Shown here in pieces: positions 27,912 to 36,778 of a DNA stretch of 64,000 nucleotides. Positions within the stretch are counted from its first letter, which is position 1, and each line of letters starts with the position of its first letter. The DNA is from Hymenobacter sublimis (lineage in GTDB: Bacteria > Bacteroidota > Bacteroidia > Cytophagales > Hymenobacteraceae), in the NCBI RefSeq assembly GCF_023101345.1, contig NZ_CP095848.1:3746001-3810000 (forward strand), written 5' to 3'. The position numbers and the translations under genes are program-made. The notes below the pieces were generated by a model. That model was given only the letters and a program-made list of their open reading frames with translations. It did not search any database and was not told the DNA's origin.

Positions 27912-28457
27912 TTAGCTGTTGGCTTTGAGCGAAGCCATGATCTGCTTCGCTACGTTTTCCCACTCAGGCTTCTGGCGGTCGGCGCAGGTGAAGGTGCACA
28001 TCAGCAGTTTGCCTTCTACATCGGTGAAGAAAATCAGGTTGTAGACCTCGTGGCCAAGCTCGGGCTTCATCAGCTCCATATAGCCCACTTTACGGCCGTT
28101 CACTTCTTTCACGCCGTGGTTAAACCACTTGGCTTCTTTGAACTGCTTGGCGTAGGTCTTGTAGAAGTTGTCCGAGTACATGTCGATCATGTCCTGATCG
28201 GCCGTGTTGTCGGTGTAGGAGAAGGCAATGCTAGCCTCCTTGCTGTTGGTGTAGATAACGCTCGGGCGGCTCTGCGCCTTGGCGTAGTTGAAGTCCATCT
28301 GCTGTTCGCTCATCACCTCAAAGCCTTTGGGGATGAGAATCTCTACCCGCTCGCTTAGCACGCGCTTTTTGATCAGCTCCACTTCAGCGAAGGGACGGGC
28401 AGCCATCAGCAACAGCATCAGGCAGAAAATAGGGGCGGCGAGTAATACTTTTTTCAT
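27912..28457 (-). CDS. Exported protein of unknown function, 181 aa
   Basis: Begins MKKVLLAAPIFCLMLLLMAARPFA, a clear signal peptide, at the ATG 28457; an in-frame upstream extension is basic and non-signal-like and is rejected. The mature protein has alternating strands and helices (EILIPKGFEVMSEQQMDFNY, IAFSYTDNTADQDMIDMYSD, YNLIFFTDVEGKLLMCTFTC, WENVAKQIMASL). This resembles the PsbP/DUF1795-like fold in pattern only. I do not recognise the family. It is shorter than most neighbours and is preceded by an AT-rich intergenic stretch. Function unknown. Confidence 0.75.
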   Translation of the reverse strand: MKKVLLAAPIFCLMLLLMAARPFAEVELIKKRVLSERVEILIPKGFEVMSEQQMDFNYAKAQSRPSVIYTNSKEASIAFSYTDNTADQDMIDMYSDNFYKTYAKQFKEAKWFNHGVKEVNGRKVGYMELMKPELGHEVYNLIFFTDVEGKLLMCTFTCADRQKPEWENVAKQIMASLKANS

Positions 28458-28792
28458 AAGTATGGACTGAAAAAAGGTGGATTTCAAAAGCAAGATGTGG
28501 TCCGAAGAGTGAAAAGTCGCTCTGTTTGGATAACACAATTTACGCACGAATTCTTAAGCTGCAAGTTTTTTACAAAAAAATAATTTCCAATCTGGAGTAT
28601 ATTCTTCAGCAAAAAGAACAAAAACCTGTTTTCAAGCGTAAAAAGGCACTTTTAGAGCAACATATAGGGCTACTTATATTTCAGAGGCTTCCCTGAAAAA
28701 TCCCAATAATGTATTGGGAATAGCCTATACGAAATACTAACGGCAAAGTTCAATTCCTGGGATTCATTCCCGTACATTCCTGGAGTTAGCAC
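28458..28792. other. AT-rich intergenic stretch
   Basis: 335 bases, visibly much richer in A and T than its surroundings. It contains a small hairpin CCCAATA-ATG-TATTGGG (about 28702-28718) that, read on the minus strand, is followed by T-rich sequence and could end an upstream-sited yicC transcript. No ORF above noise is visible. The promoter of the minus-strand secreted protein should lie at its left end. Confidence 0.5.
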
Positions 28793-29689
28793 TCAGAGAA
28801 TGTTATTGATTTGTTCCTTGATTTTCTCGAGCTCTTCCTTCATTCCTACCACCAGATGTTGGATGGTAGAATCGTTGGCTTTGGACCCGATAGTGTTAAT
28901 TTCTCGTCCTATTTCCTGCGAAATAAAGGCTAATTTCTTTCCGGTGGGCTCGGGTAGTCCGGCCGTTTCGGCGAAGTAGTGCAAATGGTTGATCAATCGC
29001 ACCTTTTCCTCGGCAATGTCAAGCTTCTCGATGTAGTACAGCACCTCTTGTTCGAACCGGATTGGGTTGAAATGCTCGTGGCTACTAATTTCGGCCAAGT
29101 GGGTTTGTAGGCGTTGCCGAACCTGCTCAATCCGAACCGGATCAAAGCGCTCAACCTCGGCAAGCAGAATGCGAATTCGGTCAACGTAGCCCAGAATTTC
29201 TGCGGTCAGGGCCTGGCCTTCGTCGCGGCGAAACTGGTTGACCCGGTCGAGGGCTTGCTGCAGCAGGGGCAGCAGCTCTTCCCAAGGTGTTTCCTCTTCC
29301 TCCTCCGTGGCAGCGGTAGCATCGGTCGGAATGCGTAAGGAGCCCGGTAGGGCGTGGGCCACAGCCGTGAGTTGCTCCAACGACAGACCGGTTACGGCGC
29401 TCAGCTCCTGCAATTCCCGACAGGCTACCGTCAGGGCTTCTTTATTTACAATGGAGCCCTGGCTACCCGTGGCGCGCGGACGTGTGAAATCCAGGTTTAG
29501 GTTTACCTTGCCCCGAATCAGACTTTTGGTCACCAGATTACGGATTTCCAGCTCCCGATCCAGCAGAAACCGGGGCAGGCGTAGGCTTAAATCCAGCGTT
29601 TTAGAATTCAGGGACTTAATCTCAACGGTGGCGGAGTAGCGGTCGGTTTCGCGGTGCGCAATTCCGTAGCCGGTCATTGACTGGAGCAT
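28793..29689 (-). CDS. yicC: YicC/YloC family endoribonuclease
   Basis: 298 residues. The family is an RNA-cleaving endonuclease affecting mRNA stability; in E. coli YicC acts on small RNAs such as RyhB. Signatures visible: N-terminal MLQSMTGYG, the block EIKSLNSKTLDLSLRLP, RGKVNLNLDF, the domain with FEQEVLYYIEKLDIAEE, and the conserved C-terminus GKKLAFISQEIGREINTIGSKAND. The ATG at 29689 is chosen because MLxSMTGYG is the typical start. A near -7 match TCACTTTG lies just upstream (29702-29709, minus). No gmk gene follows, unlike the arrangement in many bacteria. Confidence 0.94.
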   Translation of the reverse strand: MLQSMTGYGIAHRETDRYSATVEIKSLNSKTLDLSLRLPRFLLDRELEIRNLVTKSLIRGKVNLNLDFTRPRATGSQGSIVNKEALTVACRELQELSAVTGLSLEQLTAVAHALPGSLRIPTDATAATEEEEETPWEELLPLLQQALDRVNQFRRDEGQALTAEILGYVDRIRILLAEVERFDPVRIEQVRQRLQTHLAEISSHEHFNPIRFEQEVLYYIEKLDIAEEKVRLINHLHYFAETAGLPEPTGKKLAFISQEIGREINTIGSKANDSTIQHLVVGMKEELEKIKEQINNIL

Positions 29690-30180
29690 AAGCAGATAAG
29701 GCAAAGTGAGGGCGAGAACAGGATTTCGTGCGCGGTCAGGTCAGCTCAACAAGCAGTGTTCCGGGCACAAGGCAGCTGCAATATTAGCATATCGGCGCTA
29801 GTGTGCTTGTCGGAGCTACCTATAAAGGCCGGATTCAGACTGTTCCTCCTCGGCAGCTTTCTTGCTAGCAGTAAAGCAGTTACTAACTTCTTAGCAAAGA
29901 ACCAGGGGTAGCCACTTTCGGGTGGTGTGCGTGCCACAGCGTGTTTTTGTTATTGGCCGTACCCAGCGCCGCTACAAGCAGCCACCTACCTAAAGCAGCG
30001 GACCCGGCTTACCTTCTGTTAACGCTATAGTATAAAAGGGTAGAGCCAATGCTTCCACGAGATGAGGCGGACTAGCAGACAGTGACTAGATGTGGTGACC
30101 AGGCTCTTGCCAGGGCTACTGCTGCCGTGGTTTTCGGCCTGCCTTACTACCCCGCCCGATTCAATTGTTACCTTCGCTGC
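29690..30180. other. Divergent intergenic region, yicC to glycosyltransferase
   Basis: 491 bases. Only weak promoter-like sequences are seen (TCACTTTG toward yicC; TACCTTCG at 30169-30176 toward the glycosyltransferase). In-frame extensions of the glycosyltransferase into this region look non-coding. No repeat or RNA gene could be supported. Confidence 0.4.
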
Positions 30181-31386
30181 ATGCGCGTTTTGCACCTGCC
30201 CAAGTGGTACCCTAACCGCTACGACGACCAAGATGGAGACTTTGTGGCGCGGCACGTAGCGGCTATTGCCCAAGCGGCGGCTACGGAAGGCCGCGCCGTG
30301 CAGGCTGCCGTACTCCTGGCCACCGTAGCCCGGGGTCCGCTGCCTAATCTGCTCGAGCAGGACCTGGATTTCACTGGGCCGGTTCCTACCCTGCGCTACT
30401 ACTATCGAAACCGCATTACGGGGCTGGCCCCGGTGGATAAGCTGCTGAAGCTGGGACTGTACTTTTGGTGCCTGAGCAGCGGATACCGCCGGCTCCAACA
30501 GCACTGGGGGGGCCGGCCCAATCTCGTGCACGTGCATGTGCTGCTGCGAACGGGAGTGTGGGCTTGGTGGCAGCGGCTGCGCCACGGTATTCCCTACCTC
30601 ATAACGGAGCACTGGACCATTTACCTGCCGGAGCGCGCCCATCATATGAGCTGGGCCCGGCGCCAGCTGACGCGCTTGGTAGTGCGCCGAGCGGCGGCCT
30701 TACACACCGTTTCGGAAAGCCTGCGCGGGGCAATGCAGCAGTTAGGCTTTGAGAATCCGCGGACTGTGGTGCTGGCGAATGTGGTGGATACCAACTTGTT
30801 CGCCCCTGCTGCTACCCCACGGATTCCGGGACAATTGCTGGTGGTTTCGGCCTTCCATGAGCAGGTGAAAAATATCGGCGGCATCTTGCGGGTAGTAGCT
30901 CGCCTGCGCCCGCAGTGGCCCCAGTTGCGCCTGCGCCTGGCCGGCTACGGCCCCGACGAGCACCTGCTGCAGCAGCAAGCGGCGGAGTTAGGCTTGCTGG
31001 CCGATGCTACGGTGGTGTTTCTGGGTAAGCTGCCGCACCCGGCGGTGGCTCAGGAAATGCAGCAGGCGGCCGCGCTGGTATCCTTTAGCCGAGCGGAAAC
31101 CTTTGGCTGCGTATTGCTGGAGGCCCGGGCCACCGGCTGCCCGGTTGTGGGGCCTGCCACGGGCGGCGTCCCCGAGCTCTTTCACCCCCCGAATACGTTC
31201 GGCCTCCTGGTGCCGCCCGATGATGAAGCAGCCCTGGAGCAGGCGCTAACGATACTTCTTACCAACTCCGCGACTTTCGCTCCTGATGTGTTGCGCGCGG
31301 ATGCCGAAAAGCGGTGCGGCTACAAGCCGGTGGGCCGGCAGTTTATCGACTTGTACGCCAGCATAGTAGCTGGTTCACCTCACTAG
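30181..31386 (+). CDS. GT4-type glycosyltransferase
   Basis: 401 residues, GT-B fold. Transfers a sugar from an activated donor to a glycan acceptor at the cytoplasmic face of the membrane. The N-terminus MRVLHLPKWYPNRYDDQDGD has the usual acceptor-domain start, and the C-terminal donor domain shows the E-x7-E motif in RAETFGCVLLEARATGCPVVGP, followed by GGVPEL. ATG 30181 is preferred to an upstream extension because MRVLHLPKWYP is the family-type N-terminus. A TACCTTCG element lies only five bases upstream, so the message may have a very short leader. It is followed after 48 bases by a flippase gene, suggesting polysaccharide assembly. Confidence 0.9.
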   Translation: MRVLHLPKWYPNRYDDQDGDFVARHVAAIAQAAATEGRAVQAAVLLATVARGPLPNLLEQDLDFTGPVPTLRYYYRNRITGLAPVDKLLKLGLYFWCLSSGYRRLQQHWGGRPNLVHVHVLLRTGVWAWWQRLRHGIPYLITEHWTIYLPERAHHMSWARRQLTRLVVRRAAALHTVSESLRGAMQQLGFENPRTVVLANVVDTNLFAPAATPRIPGQLLVVSAFHEQVKNIGGILRVVARLRPQWPQLRLRLAGYGPDEHLLQQQAAELGLLADATVVFLGKLPHPAVAQEMQQAAALVSFSRAETFGCVLLEARATGCPVVGPATGGVPELFHPPNTFGLLVPPDDEAALEQALTILLTNSATFAPDVLRADAEKRCGYKPVGRQFIDLYASIVAGSPH

Positions 31387-31434
31387 CCCGCTGAAAGCGG
31401 TGCATCTTAGCGGCCCGTTCGCCTCTGCTCCCGT

Positions 31435-32715
31435 ATGCTCCGCCGCATTGTTCACAATTTTGCTACCCGCCTGGGCACTGCCTTTCTCAGCTTTGGCGTC
31501 GTTTGGCTGACAGCCCGCTACTTAGGTGCGGCAGGACGCGGGGCCATTAGCCTGTTTGTGACGGATTGCGCGGCGCTACTCCTTTTTATTGGGCTGCTGG
31601 GCGGCTCTTCGCTGATTTACCTGGCTCCGCGTCGCAACCTCTGGCACCTGCTGCTGCCAGCGTATGGGTGGGCCGTGGTGGTATGCATAGTAGGGACGGC
31701 TACGGTTGCCGGTTTACGGCACCCCGGCCCGGCCTACCTCTGGCACCTAGCTGGGCTGAGCACGTTGCAGGCCTTCTTTTCAATCAACACTTCCTTGGTG
31801 CTGGGGCGCCGCCGCGAGGGAACGTACAACCTGCTGACTCTTATTCAGGTTGGACTTTTGGCTGGCAGCCTACTAGTGGCGTTCCAAGCGGGCGGGCCGG
31901 GGCGTTCTGTTCAGGCTTATTACTGGAGTTCTTACGTGGCGTTCGGCGTACCGCTGCTGCTGAGCTTCATCCCCCTGTTGCGGCAACCCGACCGGCGCCG
32001 GCGTTGGGGTCGGCGTTTGCGGGCCACTACTCGTGAGTTGGCTCGGCATAGTCGGGGGGCCCATTTATCTAACATTCTGGCTTTTGCCAACTACCGGCTC
32101 AGCTATTACTTCGTGGCGCACTACGTTGATCTGCCCTCCGTGGGCATCCTGTCGGTAGGCGTGGCCCTGGTGGAGGCCATCTGGCTGATTCCGCGGAGCG
32201 CGGCCCTGGTTCAATACGTCGACCTGGTGCATTCTTCCGCGAGCAGCGGCCCCTTGCCCACCGGGGCCCTGCGCGTGGCCCGTTTGGCGGTGCTGGCCAC
32301 GGCCGCGGCCGTTGGGCTGCTTATTGCGCTACCGGTTGCAGTACTCACCACGGTTTTCGGAGCGGAGTTTGGGGCCGCCCGCCCGGTAATGGTGCTGCTG
32401 GCACCGGGGGCCGTTATTATGGCCGTGCAGATGGTAGTAAGCAGCTATTTTGCCGGGCGGGCCCGCTACCGTGTAAACAATTTAGCTTCCGTGGTTGGGC
32501 TGGTAGTTACGCTGCTGGCCTGCGCACTGCTCATTCCCTCGTACGGAATTCGAGGTGCCGCGCTGGCAGCTACCCTCTCGTACGGGGCTTCTACAGCCTT
32601 TCTGCTGCTACACTTCTGGCGCGATACGGGGGCAGTGCCAACGGCTTTTCTGCCGGGCGCGGCCGATGTGCGGTACTGCTGGCAGCTGCTGCGGGCCCGA
32701 ATAGAGGCTAAGTAG
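31435..32715 (+). CDS. Oligosaccharide flippase (MOP superfamily), second copy
   Basis: 426 residues with about 12 hydrophobic helices. The N-terminus MLRRIVHNFATRLGTAFLSFGVVWLTARYLGAAGRG has the pattern of Wzx/PST flippases (GxAGRG after the first helix). The helix near residue 370 (GIRGAALAATLSYGAST) is also typical. It is more diverged from the copy at the start of the window than expected for a recent duplicate. The end overlaps the convergent methyltransferase by eight bases. Probable function is translocation of a lipid-linked glycan built with the glycosyltransferase upstream. Confidence 0.85.
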   Translation: MLRRIVHNFATRLGTAFLSFGVVWLTARYLGAAGRGAISLFVTDCAALLLFIGLLGGSSLIYLAPRRNLWHLLLPAYGWAVVVCIVGTATVAGLRHPGPAYLWHLAGLSTLQAFFSINTSLVLGRRREGTYNLLTLIQVGLLAGSLLVAFQAGGPGRSVQAYYWSSYVAFGVPLLLSFIPLLRQPDRRRRWGRRLRATTRELARHSRGAHLSNILAFANYRLSYYFVAHYVDLPSVGILSVGVALVEAIWLIPRSAALVQYVDLVHSSASSGPLPTGALRVARLAVLATAAAVGLLIALPVAVLTTVFGAEFGAARPVMVLLAPGAVIMAVQMVVSSYFAGRARYRVNNLASVVGLVVTLLACALLIPSYGIRGAALAATLSYGASTAFLLLHFWRDTGAVPTAFLPGAADVRYCWQLLRARIEAK

Positions 32716-33523
32716 CGGCTTTCACGGTTACCTCAAACCACGGGGTGGGGTCAGCCCACGGTTCGGGTTGCTGGGTAGGGCGCGGGGTAGGAAAATAAAC
32801 GGCGCACAAGGTGTTGCCGACCTGAACAAGCTGACCGGAAGCCGCGTCTGGCAGCCCGTCCAGAATGCCTGCCAGCACCTCCCACCGGGGCTGCCCGGGC
32901 TGGCGGCTGGCATCGTGCCACACCACCACGGTTTCCGTCCCGGCCAAGTGCGCAAACACCCGCCGAGTATCGGTCCGGACGGCTTCGTAGCGGTGGTCAC
33001 CATCAATAAACACAACCCCAAACTTGCCGAGCTGGGCCATGTCATAGGTTGCCGAGTTGCCCTCCAAGTGGTGCACGTTAGGCAAAGGCCGCGAGAAGAA
33101 ACCGTGCAGTTCAATGTAGCGCTCCGCCAGGCCTAGTGCCCGCAGTTCAGCCCCCGACAAGTTCAAAGTATACACCTCGGAGGCTATTTCGGCCACGTTG
33201 GCGGCGCTTTCCCCCCGCCAGGTGCCAATCTCGAAGTAGCGTTTGTCCGGAGCCTGCCGAACCAAGGCGCGCAGCAGGGCCAAATCAGTAGGCAGCGACC
33301 CACCGTCGCGGAAGGCAAACGGCCGGATGGTCTCGCCGGTGGTAGGCAGCAGGCTGATCAGTGGCACGACAGGCAGCCCGTCGGCCCCAACAAGCCAGCG
33401 CGAGGCGTGGCGGAGCGCTTTAGCGCGCCAGGCTTCGTCATCGGCGGCCAGCACCGTATTCAGCAGCCACGGATTGCGCAGCAGGCTGCCCAGCCCGCGC
33501 AGGGTTTTGGTAAGTCGGGACAA
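32708..33523 (-). CDS. Class I SAM-dependent methyltransferase
   Basis: About 271 residues. The core has the class I glycine motif DKRYFEIGTWRGESAANVAE, then FVFIDGDHRYEAV-like VVFIDGDHRYEAVRTDTRRV, and VVWHDASR, as in Methyltransf_24 enzymes of glycan or natural-product clusters. The acceptor is unknown. The start is uncertain: a longer reading to 33607 would translate the octamer repeat array, so TTG at 33523 (giving LSRLTKTLRGLGSLLRN) is preferred. It converges on the flippase and lies beside the polysaccharide genes, suggesting methylation of a sugar. Confidence 0.82.
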   Translation of the reverse strand: MSRLTKTLRGLGSLLRNPWLLNTVLAADDEAWRAKALRHASRWLVGADGLPVVPLISLLPTTGETIRPFAFRDGGSLPTDLALLRALVRQAPDKRYFEIGTWRGESAANVAEIASEVYTLNLSGAELRALGLAERYIELHGFFSRPLPNVHHLEGNSATYDMAQLGKFGVVFIDGDHRYEAVRTDTRRVFAHLAGTETVVVWHDASRQPGQPRWEVLAGILDGLPDAASGQLVQVGNTLCAVYFPTPRPTQQPEPWADPTPWFEVTVKAAT

Positions 33524-33539
33524 GCGGTAACAATAAAGT

Positions 33540-33633
33540 AGTGAACTGGTGAAGTGGTGAGCTGGTGAGTTTGGCGTGCTGATGGCGCAATTATGCCGCG
33601 AGAACACCTAACTCATTAGTTCATCAACTCACC
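33540..33633. repeat. Octamer arrays in inverted orientation between moxR and the methyltransferase
   Basis: Left array, four units: AGTGAACT, GGTGAAGT, GGTGAGCT, GGTGAGTT (33540-33571). Right array, three units read on the minus strand: GGTGAGTT, GATGAACT, AATGAGTT (33633 to 33610). The right array starts one base beyond the moxR stop codon (TAG, 33637-33635 minus). The units match the 8-base consensus seen after sprA. The 38-base spacer contains GGCGTGCTGATG, also found in the scattered repeat at 55376. Confidence 0.88.
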
Positions 33634-33634
33634 A

Positions 33635-34618
33635 CTAGCTGATCGGGACTTTGCGCAGAATGGCTTCAATCATATCCTGGGTTCGGATGCCATCGGCCTC
33701 GGCCTCATAGTTGAGCAAGATACGGTGGTTGAGCACATCGGCGGCAACTTCCTTGATGTCTTCGGGCAGCACGTAGTCGCGCTCATCCAAAAAGGCCACG
33801 GCTTTGGCCGCGCGGTGCAGGGCAATACTGGCCCGCGGGCTCACGCCAAACTGCACGTACTGCTGAAACTCCGTGAGGTCGTACTCGGCCGGTTTGCGGG
33901 TGGCAAACACCAACTCAATGATGTACTTCTCCAGCGTTTCTGAAATCTGCACCTGGTTGATTTGCTGCCGAATACCGAAGATATCCTCCTTGGTCAGGAT
34001 GGGGCTCACCTCGCCCACGTAGCTCATGTTGGCCATGCGGCGCATCACTTCCAGCTCGTCGGTTTTCTTGAGGTAGTCCACGTACACCTTCATCATGAAG
34101 CGGTCCACTTGGGCCTCGGGCAGGGGGTAGGTGCCCTCCTGCTCCACGGGGTTTTGAGTGGCCAGCACCAGAAACGGCAGATCCAGCGGATACGTGGTTT
34201 CCCCAATGGTTACCTGCTTTTCCTGCATAGCTTCCAGTAGGGCGCTCTGCACCTTGGCCGGGGAGCGGTTCACCTCATCGGCCAGCACCAGGTTGGCGAA
34301 AATCGGCCCCTTTTTCACCTGAAATTCCGACTGGTTCTGGTTGTAAATCATGGTGCCCACCAAATCAGAAGGCAGCAGGTCGGGGGTGAACTGCACGCGC
34401 TGAAAGTGCAGGTGCAACACTTTGGAAAGCGTGCTGATGGTTAGGGTTTTGGCCAGGCCGGGCACCCCTTCCAGCAGGATGTGCCCGCCGGTAAAAAGCC
34501 CGATGAGCAATCGGTTCAGCATGTAGTGTTGCCCTACTACTACTTTGCCTACCTCGGCAAATACGTGCTTGATTTTCTGCTGGTAGTCGGGAGCCGAAGC
34601 AAACTGCGGAGGCGTCAT
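33635..34618 (-). CDS. MoxR family AAA+ ATPase
   Basis: 327 residues. MoxR ATPases act as chaperones that mature or activate partner complexes, often with VWA-domain proteins. Walker A is GGHILLEGVPGLAKTL, Walker B LVLADEVNRSP, sensor 1 LVLATQNPVEQEGTYPLPEA, with the arginine finger in DRFMMKV; the C-terminal lid has SPRASIALHRAAKA. The start ATG 34618 follows a near-consensus -7 element TACCTTTA (34646-34653, minus). No DUF58 or VWA partner genes are adjacent, which is unusual for the family: the neighbour is a methyltransferase. Confidence 0.93.
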   Translation of the reverse strand: MTPPQFASAPDYQQKIKHVFAEVGKVVVGQHYMLNRLLIGLFTGGHILLEGVPGLAKTLTISTLSKVLHLHFQRVQFTPDLLPSDLVGTMIYNQNQSEFQVKKGPIFANLVLADEVNRSPAKVQSALLEAMQEKQVTIGETTYPLDLPFLVLATQNPVEQEGTYPLPEAQVDRFMMKVYVDYLKKTDELEVMRRMANMSYVGEVSPILTKEDIFGIRQQINQVQISETLEKYIIELVFATRKPAEYDLTEFQQYVQFGVSPRASIALHRAAKAVAFLDERDYVLPEDIKEVAADVLNHRILLNYEAEADGIRTQDMIEAILRKVPIS

Positions 34619-34977
34619 ACGGGAGCAAAACAGGTCTAAGGAGATTAAAGGTAGAGAAACCTTACCACTACCTCTGGGCAGGGCTTCATCTTATAAACTA
34701 TGGCCCGAGGATAATGGTCACTGTCCCTTCCTGAGACAGAGCTGTTTTTTTATGACACAACCACTATTTTTTATAACACAAGTACCAGCAAATTTCTACC
34801 TTCAGGGCCCTGAAGCTGTTGATTACCTGTGCTGTTGACTCTGCGAAGCCGTATGGCTCTGCCCGGGCCCTACCCACGGACGCCCGCCCCAACATTCCTG
34901 TTTTTTAGCCCCCGAAAACCGGGGGCCAGCTACTGCATTCACCGTCCTTGCTTTCCACCTTTTCATTCTGTTTTACT
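34619..34977. other. Divergent intergenic region, moxR to T9SS protein
   Basis: 359 bases with the minus-strand TACCTTTA element near 34650. Near the plus-strand gene there is a hairpin GCCCCCG-AAAAC-CGGGGGC (34908-34926), 51 bases before the ATG at 34978 and preceded by six T. A weak -7 like TACCTTCA lies at about 34797-34804. No ORF is supported. Confidence 0.5.
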
Positions 34978-36636
34978 ATGAAAACACTTCTCCTCCTCCT
35001 GTTCCTGCTTGTTGGTAGTTATGGCGTGTCGGCCCAACCGGGCTGGCAATGGGTAAACCAGCTCAGCGCCTCCGGGGCCACCATGACCGCCAAGGGCGTT
35101 ATTACCGATGCGGCGGGCAACAGCTACGTCACGGGCTCCTTCGCGGGCACTACCTCCTTTGGCCGCTTGGCCCTGACCAGCCGGGGCCTCACGGATCTGT
35201 TTTTGGTTAAATATAACCCGGCCGGTAAGGCCCTGTGGGCTACGCAAATCGGCCGCGACCCGCAAACACCGTCCTATTCCCAACCCACCGCCAGCGGCGC
35301 CGACGTAGCCCTGGACGCGGCGGGCAACGTGTACGTTATCGGCAATTTCACCGGCACCTTATCGTACGGCAGCAACAGCACCATTAGCAGCTTCAGCAAC
35401 GGTTTCAACACGGCGCTGGTAGCAAAATTCAACCCCGGCGGCCAAGTGCAGTGGGTGGAGCGGTTCGGCATTCCGCAGTTTGGCTGCTATGGCTATGCCA
35501 TTGCCACCGATGCCGCGGGCAATAGCTACGTCACGGGGCAGTCAGATTATGGTGGTATTCAGTTTGGGCCCCAGGCGGTAGGAGGCAGCCGCCGCGTGAT
35601 GTACGTGGCACGCTACAACGCCACGGGCTCCGTTGCTTGGGCCAAGGTATCCTCAAACTACAGCAGTTACGGCGCCAGCGGAGCCGATGTGGCGTTGGAC
35701 GGGCGCGGAAACTGCGTGGTGGGCGGCGGCTTCATTAATGATATGACCCTGGACGGCACCGCCCTCACTGCTGCCGGCTACGACGCGTTTTTAGCCAGCT
35801 TCCACGCTGCCTCTGGCAGCCTGCAATGGATCCGGCAAGGCGGCGGGGGTAGTACCAGCTCGAATGCGTACATCAGCGCCGTAGCTACCGATGCACAAGG
35901 CAACGTGTACGCCGCCGGACAGCATTCCGGCCTGGCCTCTTTTGGGGGGCAGCCCTTACCAAACAATGGCGACTCCGACCAGCTTCTGGCCCGCTATACC
36001 CGCACGGGGGCGTTGCAGTGGGTGTACTCCGGTGGCACGAGCGCGCCAGAGTACAGCTCCTGCCTGGTCACAACTTCAGAAGGCAACAGCACCTTGATTG
36101 GGCGCCGCCTAAACTCCCGCAATGAGGTTACTACCCTGATTCAACAGATACTGCCCACCGGTACAGGCCACTACTCCGAAACGCTGGGCACGCGCGGCAG
36201 CTGTACCACCGCCAGCATTGCCCAAGACAAGACGGGTAAGCTTTATCTGGCTGGCAGCTTGAGTGGTACCGCCACCTTTGGGGCTACCACGCTGCGGGTA
36301 CCCGCCGGAACAGCCGGGTTTGTGGGTCGCCTGCACCTGCCGGAAACCAAGCCCCACCCCCGAGGCGGTAGCCATGCCAGCGTGGAGGTATATCCCAACC
36401 CGGTGCATAGCCGACTGGTGGCCAGCCTATCGGGCAACCAAACCGGCCTGCTACCGGGCAAGGCGCTGCTACATAACTCCTTGGGTGTAGTAGTTGATGC
36501 CCAGCCCCTGCTCCCAGCCGATGCTACTCAGGCCCAAGCTACTTTCGACTGCACCTCTCTGCCCAAGGGGCTCTACGTGCTCAAGCTGTACTCTCCAGAC
36601 GGTACTAGCTACGCCCAAAGTGTTGAAATAAGGTAG
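34978..36636 (+). CDS. Secreted beta-propeller-like protein with T9SS sorting domain
   Basis: 552 residues. Signal peptide 1-19 (LLLLFLLVGSYGVSAQ). Repeated units of about 50-60 residues contain DAAGNSYVTGSFAGTTSFG, FLVKYNPAGKALWA and DVALDAAGNVYVIGNFTG, the pattern of SBBP (seven-bladed beta-propeller) repeats. The last about 85 residues form a type A T9SS C-terminal domain, starting VEVYPNP and ending YVLKLYSPDG with TSYAQSVEIR, which directs export through SprA and surface anchoring. The ATG at 34978 gives the signal peptide. No enzyme motif is evident; it may bind other proteins or sugars. It is transcribed divergently from moxR. Confidence 0.9.
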   Translation: MKTLLLLLFLLVGSYGVSAQPGWQWVNQLSASGATMTAKGVITDAAGNSYVTGSFAGTTSFGRLALTSRGLTDLFLVKYNPAGKALWATQIGRDPQTPSYSQPTASGADVALDAAGNVYVIGNFTGTLSYGSNSTISSFSNGFNTALVAKFNPGGQVQWVERFGIPQFGCYGYAIATDAAGNSYVTGQSDYGGIQFGPQAVGGSRRVMYVARYNATGSVAWAKVSSNYSSYGASGADVALDGRGNCVVGGGFINDMTLDGTALTAAGYDAFLASFHAASGSLQWIRQGGGGSTSSNAYISAVATDAQGNVYAAGQHSGLASFGGQPLPNNGDSDQLLARYTRTGALQWVYSGGTSAPEYSSCLVTTSEGNSTLIGRRLNSRNEVTTLIQQILPTGTGHYSETLGTRGSCTTASIAQDKTGKLYLAGSLSGTATFGATTLRVPAGTAGFVGRLHLPETKPHPRGGSHASVEVYPNPVHSRLVASLSGNQTGLLPGKALLHNSLGVVVDAQPLLPADATQAQATFDCTSLPKGLYVLKLYSPDGTSYAQSVEIR

Positions 36637-36657
36637 CCTGGCTTTTGGCTGAAAAAT

Positions 36658-36692
36658 AAAAACGTCCTCCGCAAGCCGCGGAGGACGTTTTT
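36658..36692. terminator. Bidirectional terminator between T9SS gene and tRNA-Leu
   Basis: AACGTCCTCCGC (36661-36672) pairs with GCGGAGGACGTT (36678-36689) around AAGCC, flanked by A and T tracts. It ends the plus-strand T9SS gene and, two bases beyond the tRNA 3' end, also the minus-strand tRNA-Leu. Confidence 0.93.
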
Positions 36693-36694
36693 TG

Positions 36695-36778
36695 TACCAG
36701 AGACGGGAATCGAACCCGTACTTCCTTACGGAAACGGCATTTTAAGTGCCGCGTGTCTACCTATTCCACCACTCCGGC
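36695..36778 (-). tRNA. tRNA-Leu (anticodon TAA)
   Basis: 84 bases on the minus strand. Acceptor arms GCCGGAG and CTCTGGT pair with two G-U pairs, discriminator A at 36695. The anticodon arm is CGGCA-CTTAAAA-TGCCG, anticodon TAA. A class II variable arm TTCC-GTAA-GGAA and the T arm ACGGG-TTCGAAT-CCCGT are intact. CCA is not encoded. Its first 18 bases overlap the 3' end of the HNH ORF. A TTACTTTG element inside that ORF (36831-36838, minus) resembles a -7 box and could be its own promoter. Confidence 0.97.

Noticed and set aside
33524..33607. In-frame N-terminal extension of the methyltransferase
   Set aside because: It translates the octamer repeat array and has no methyltransferase-like sequence; TTG 33523 is a better start.
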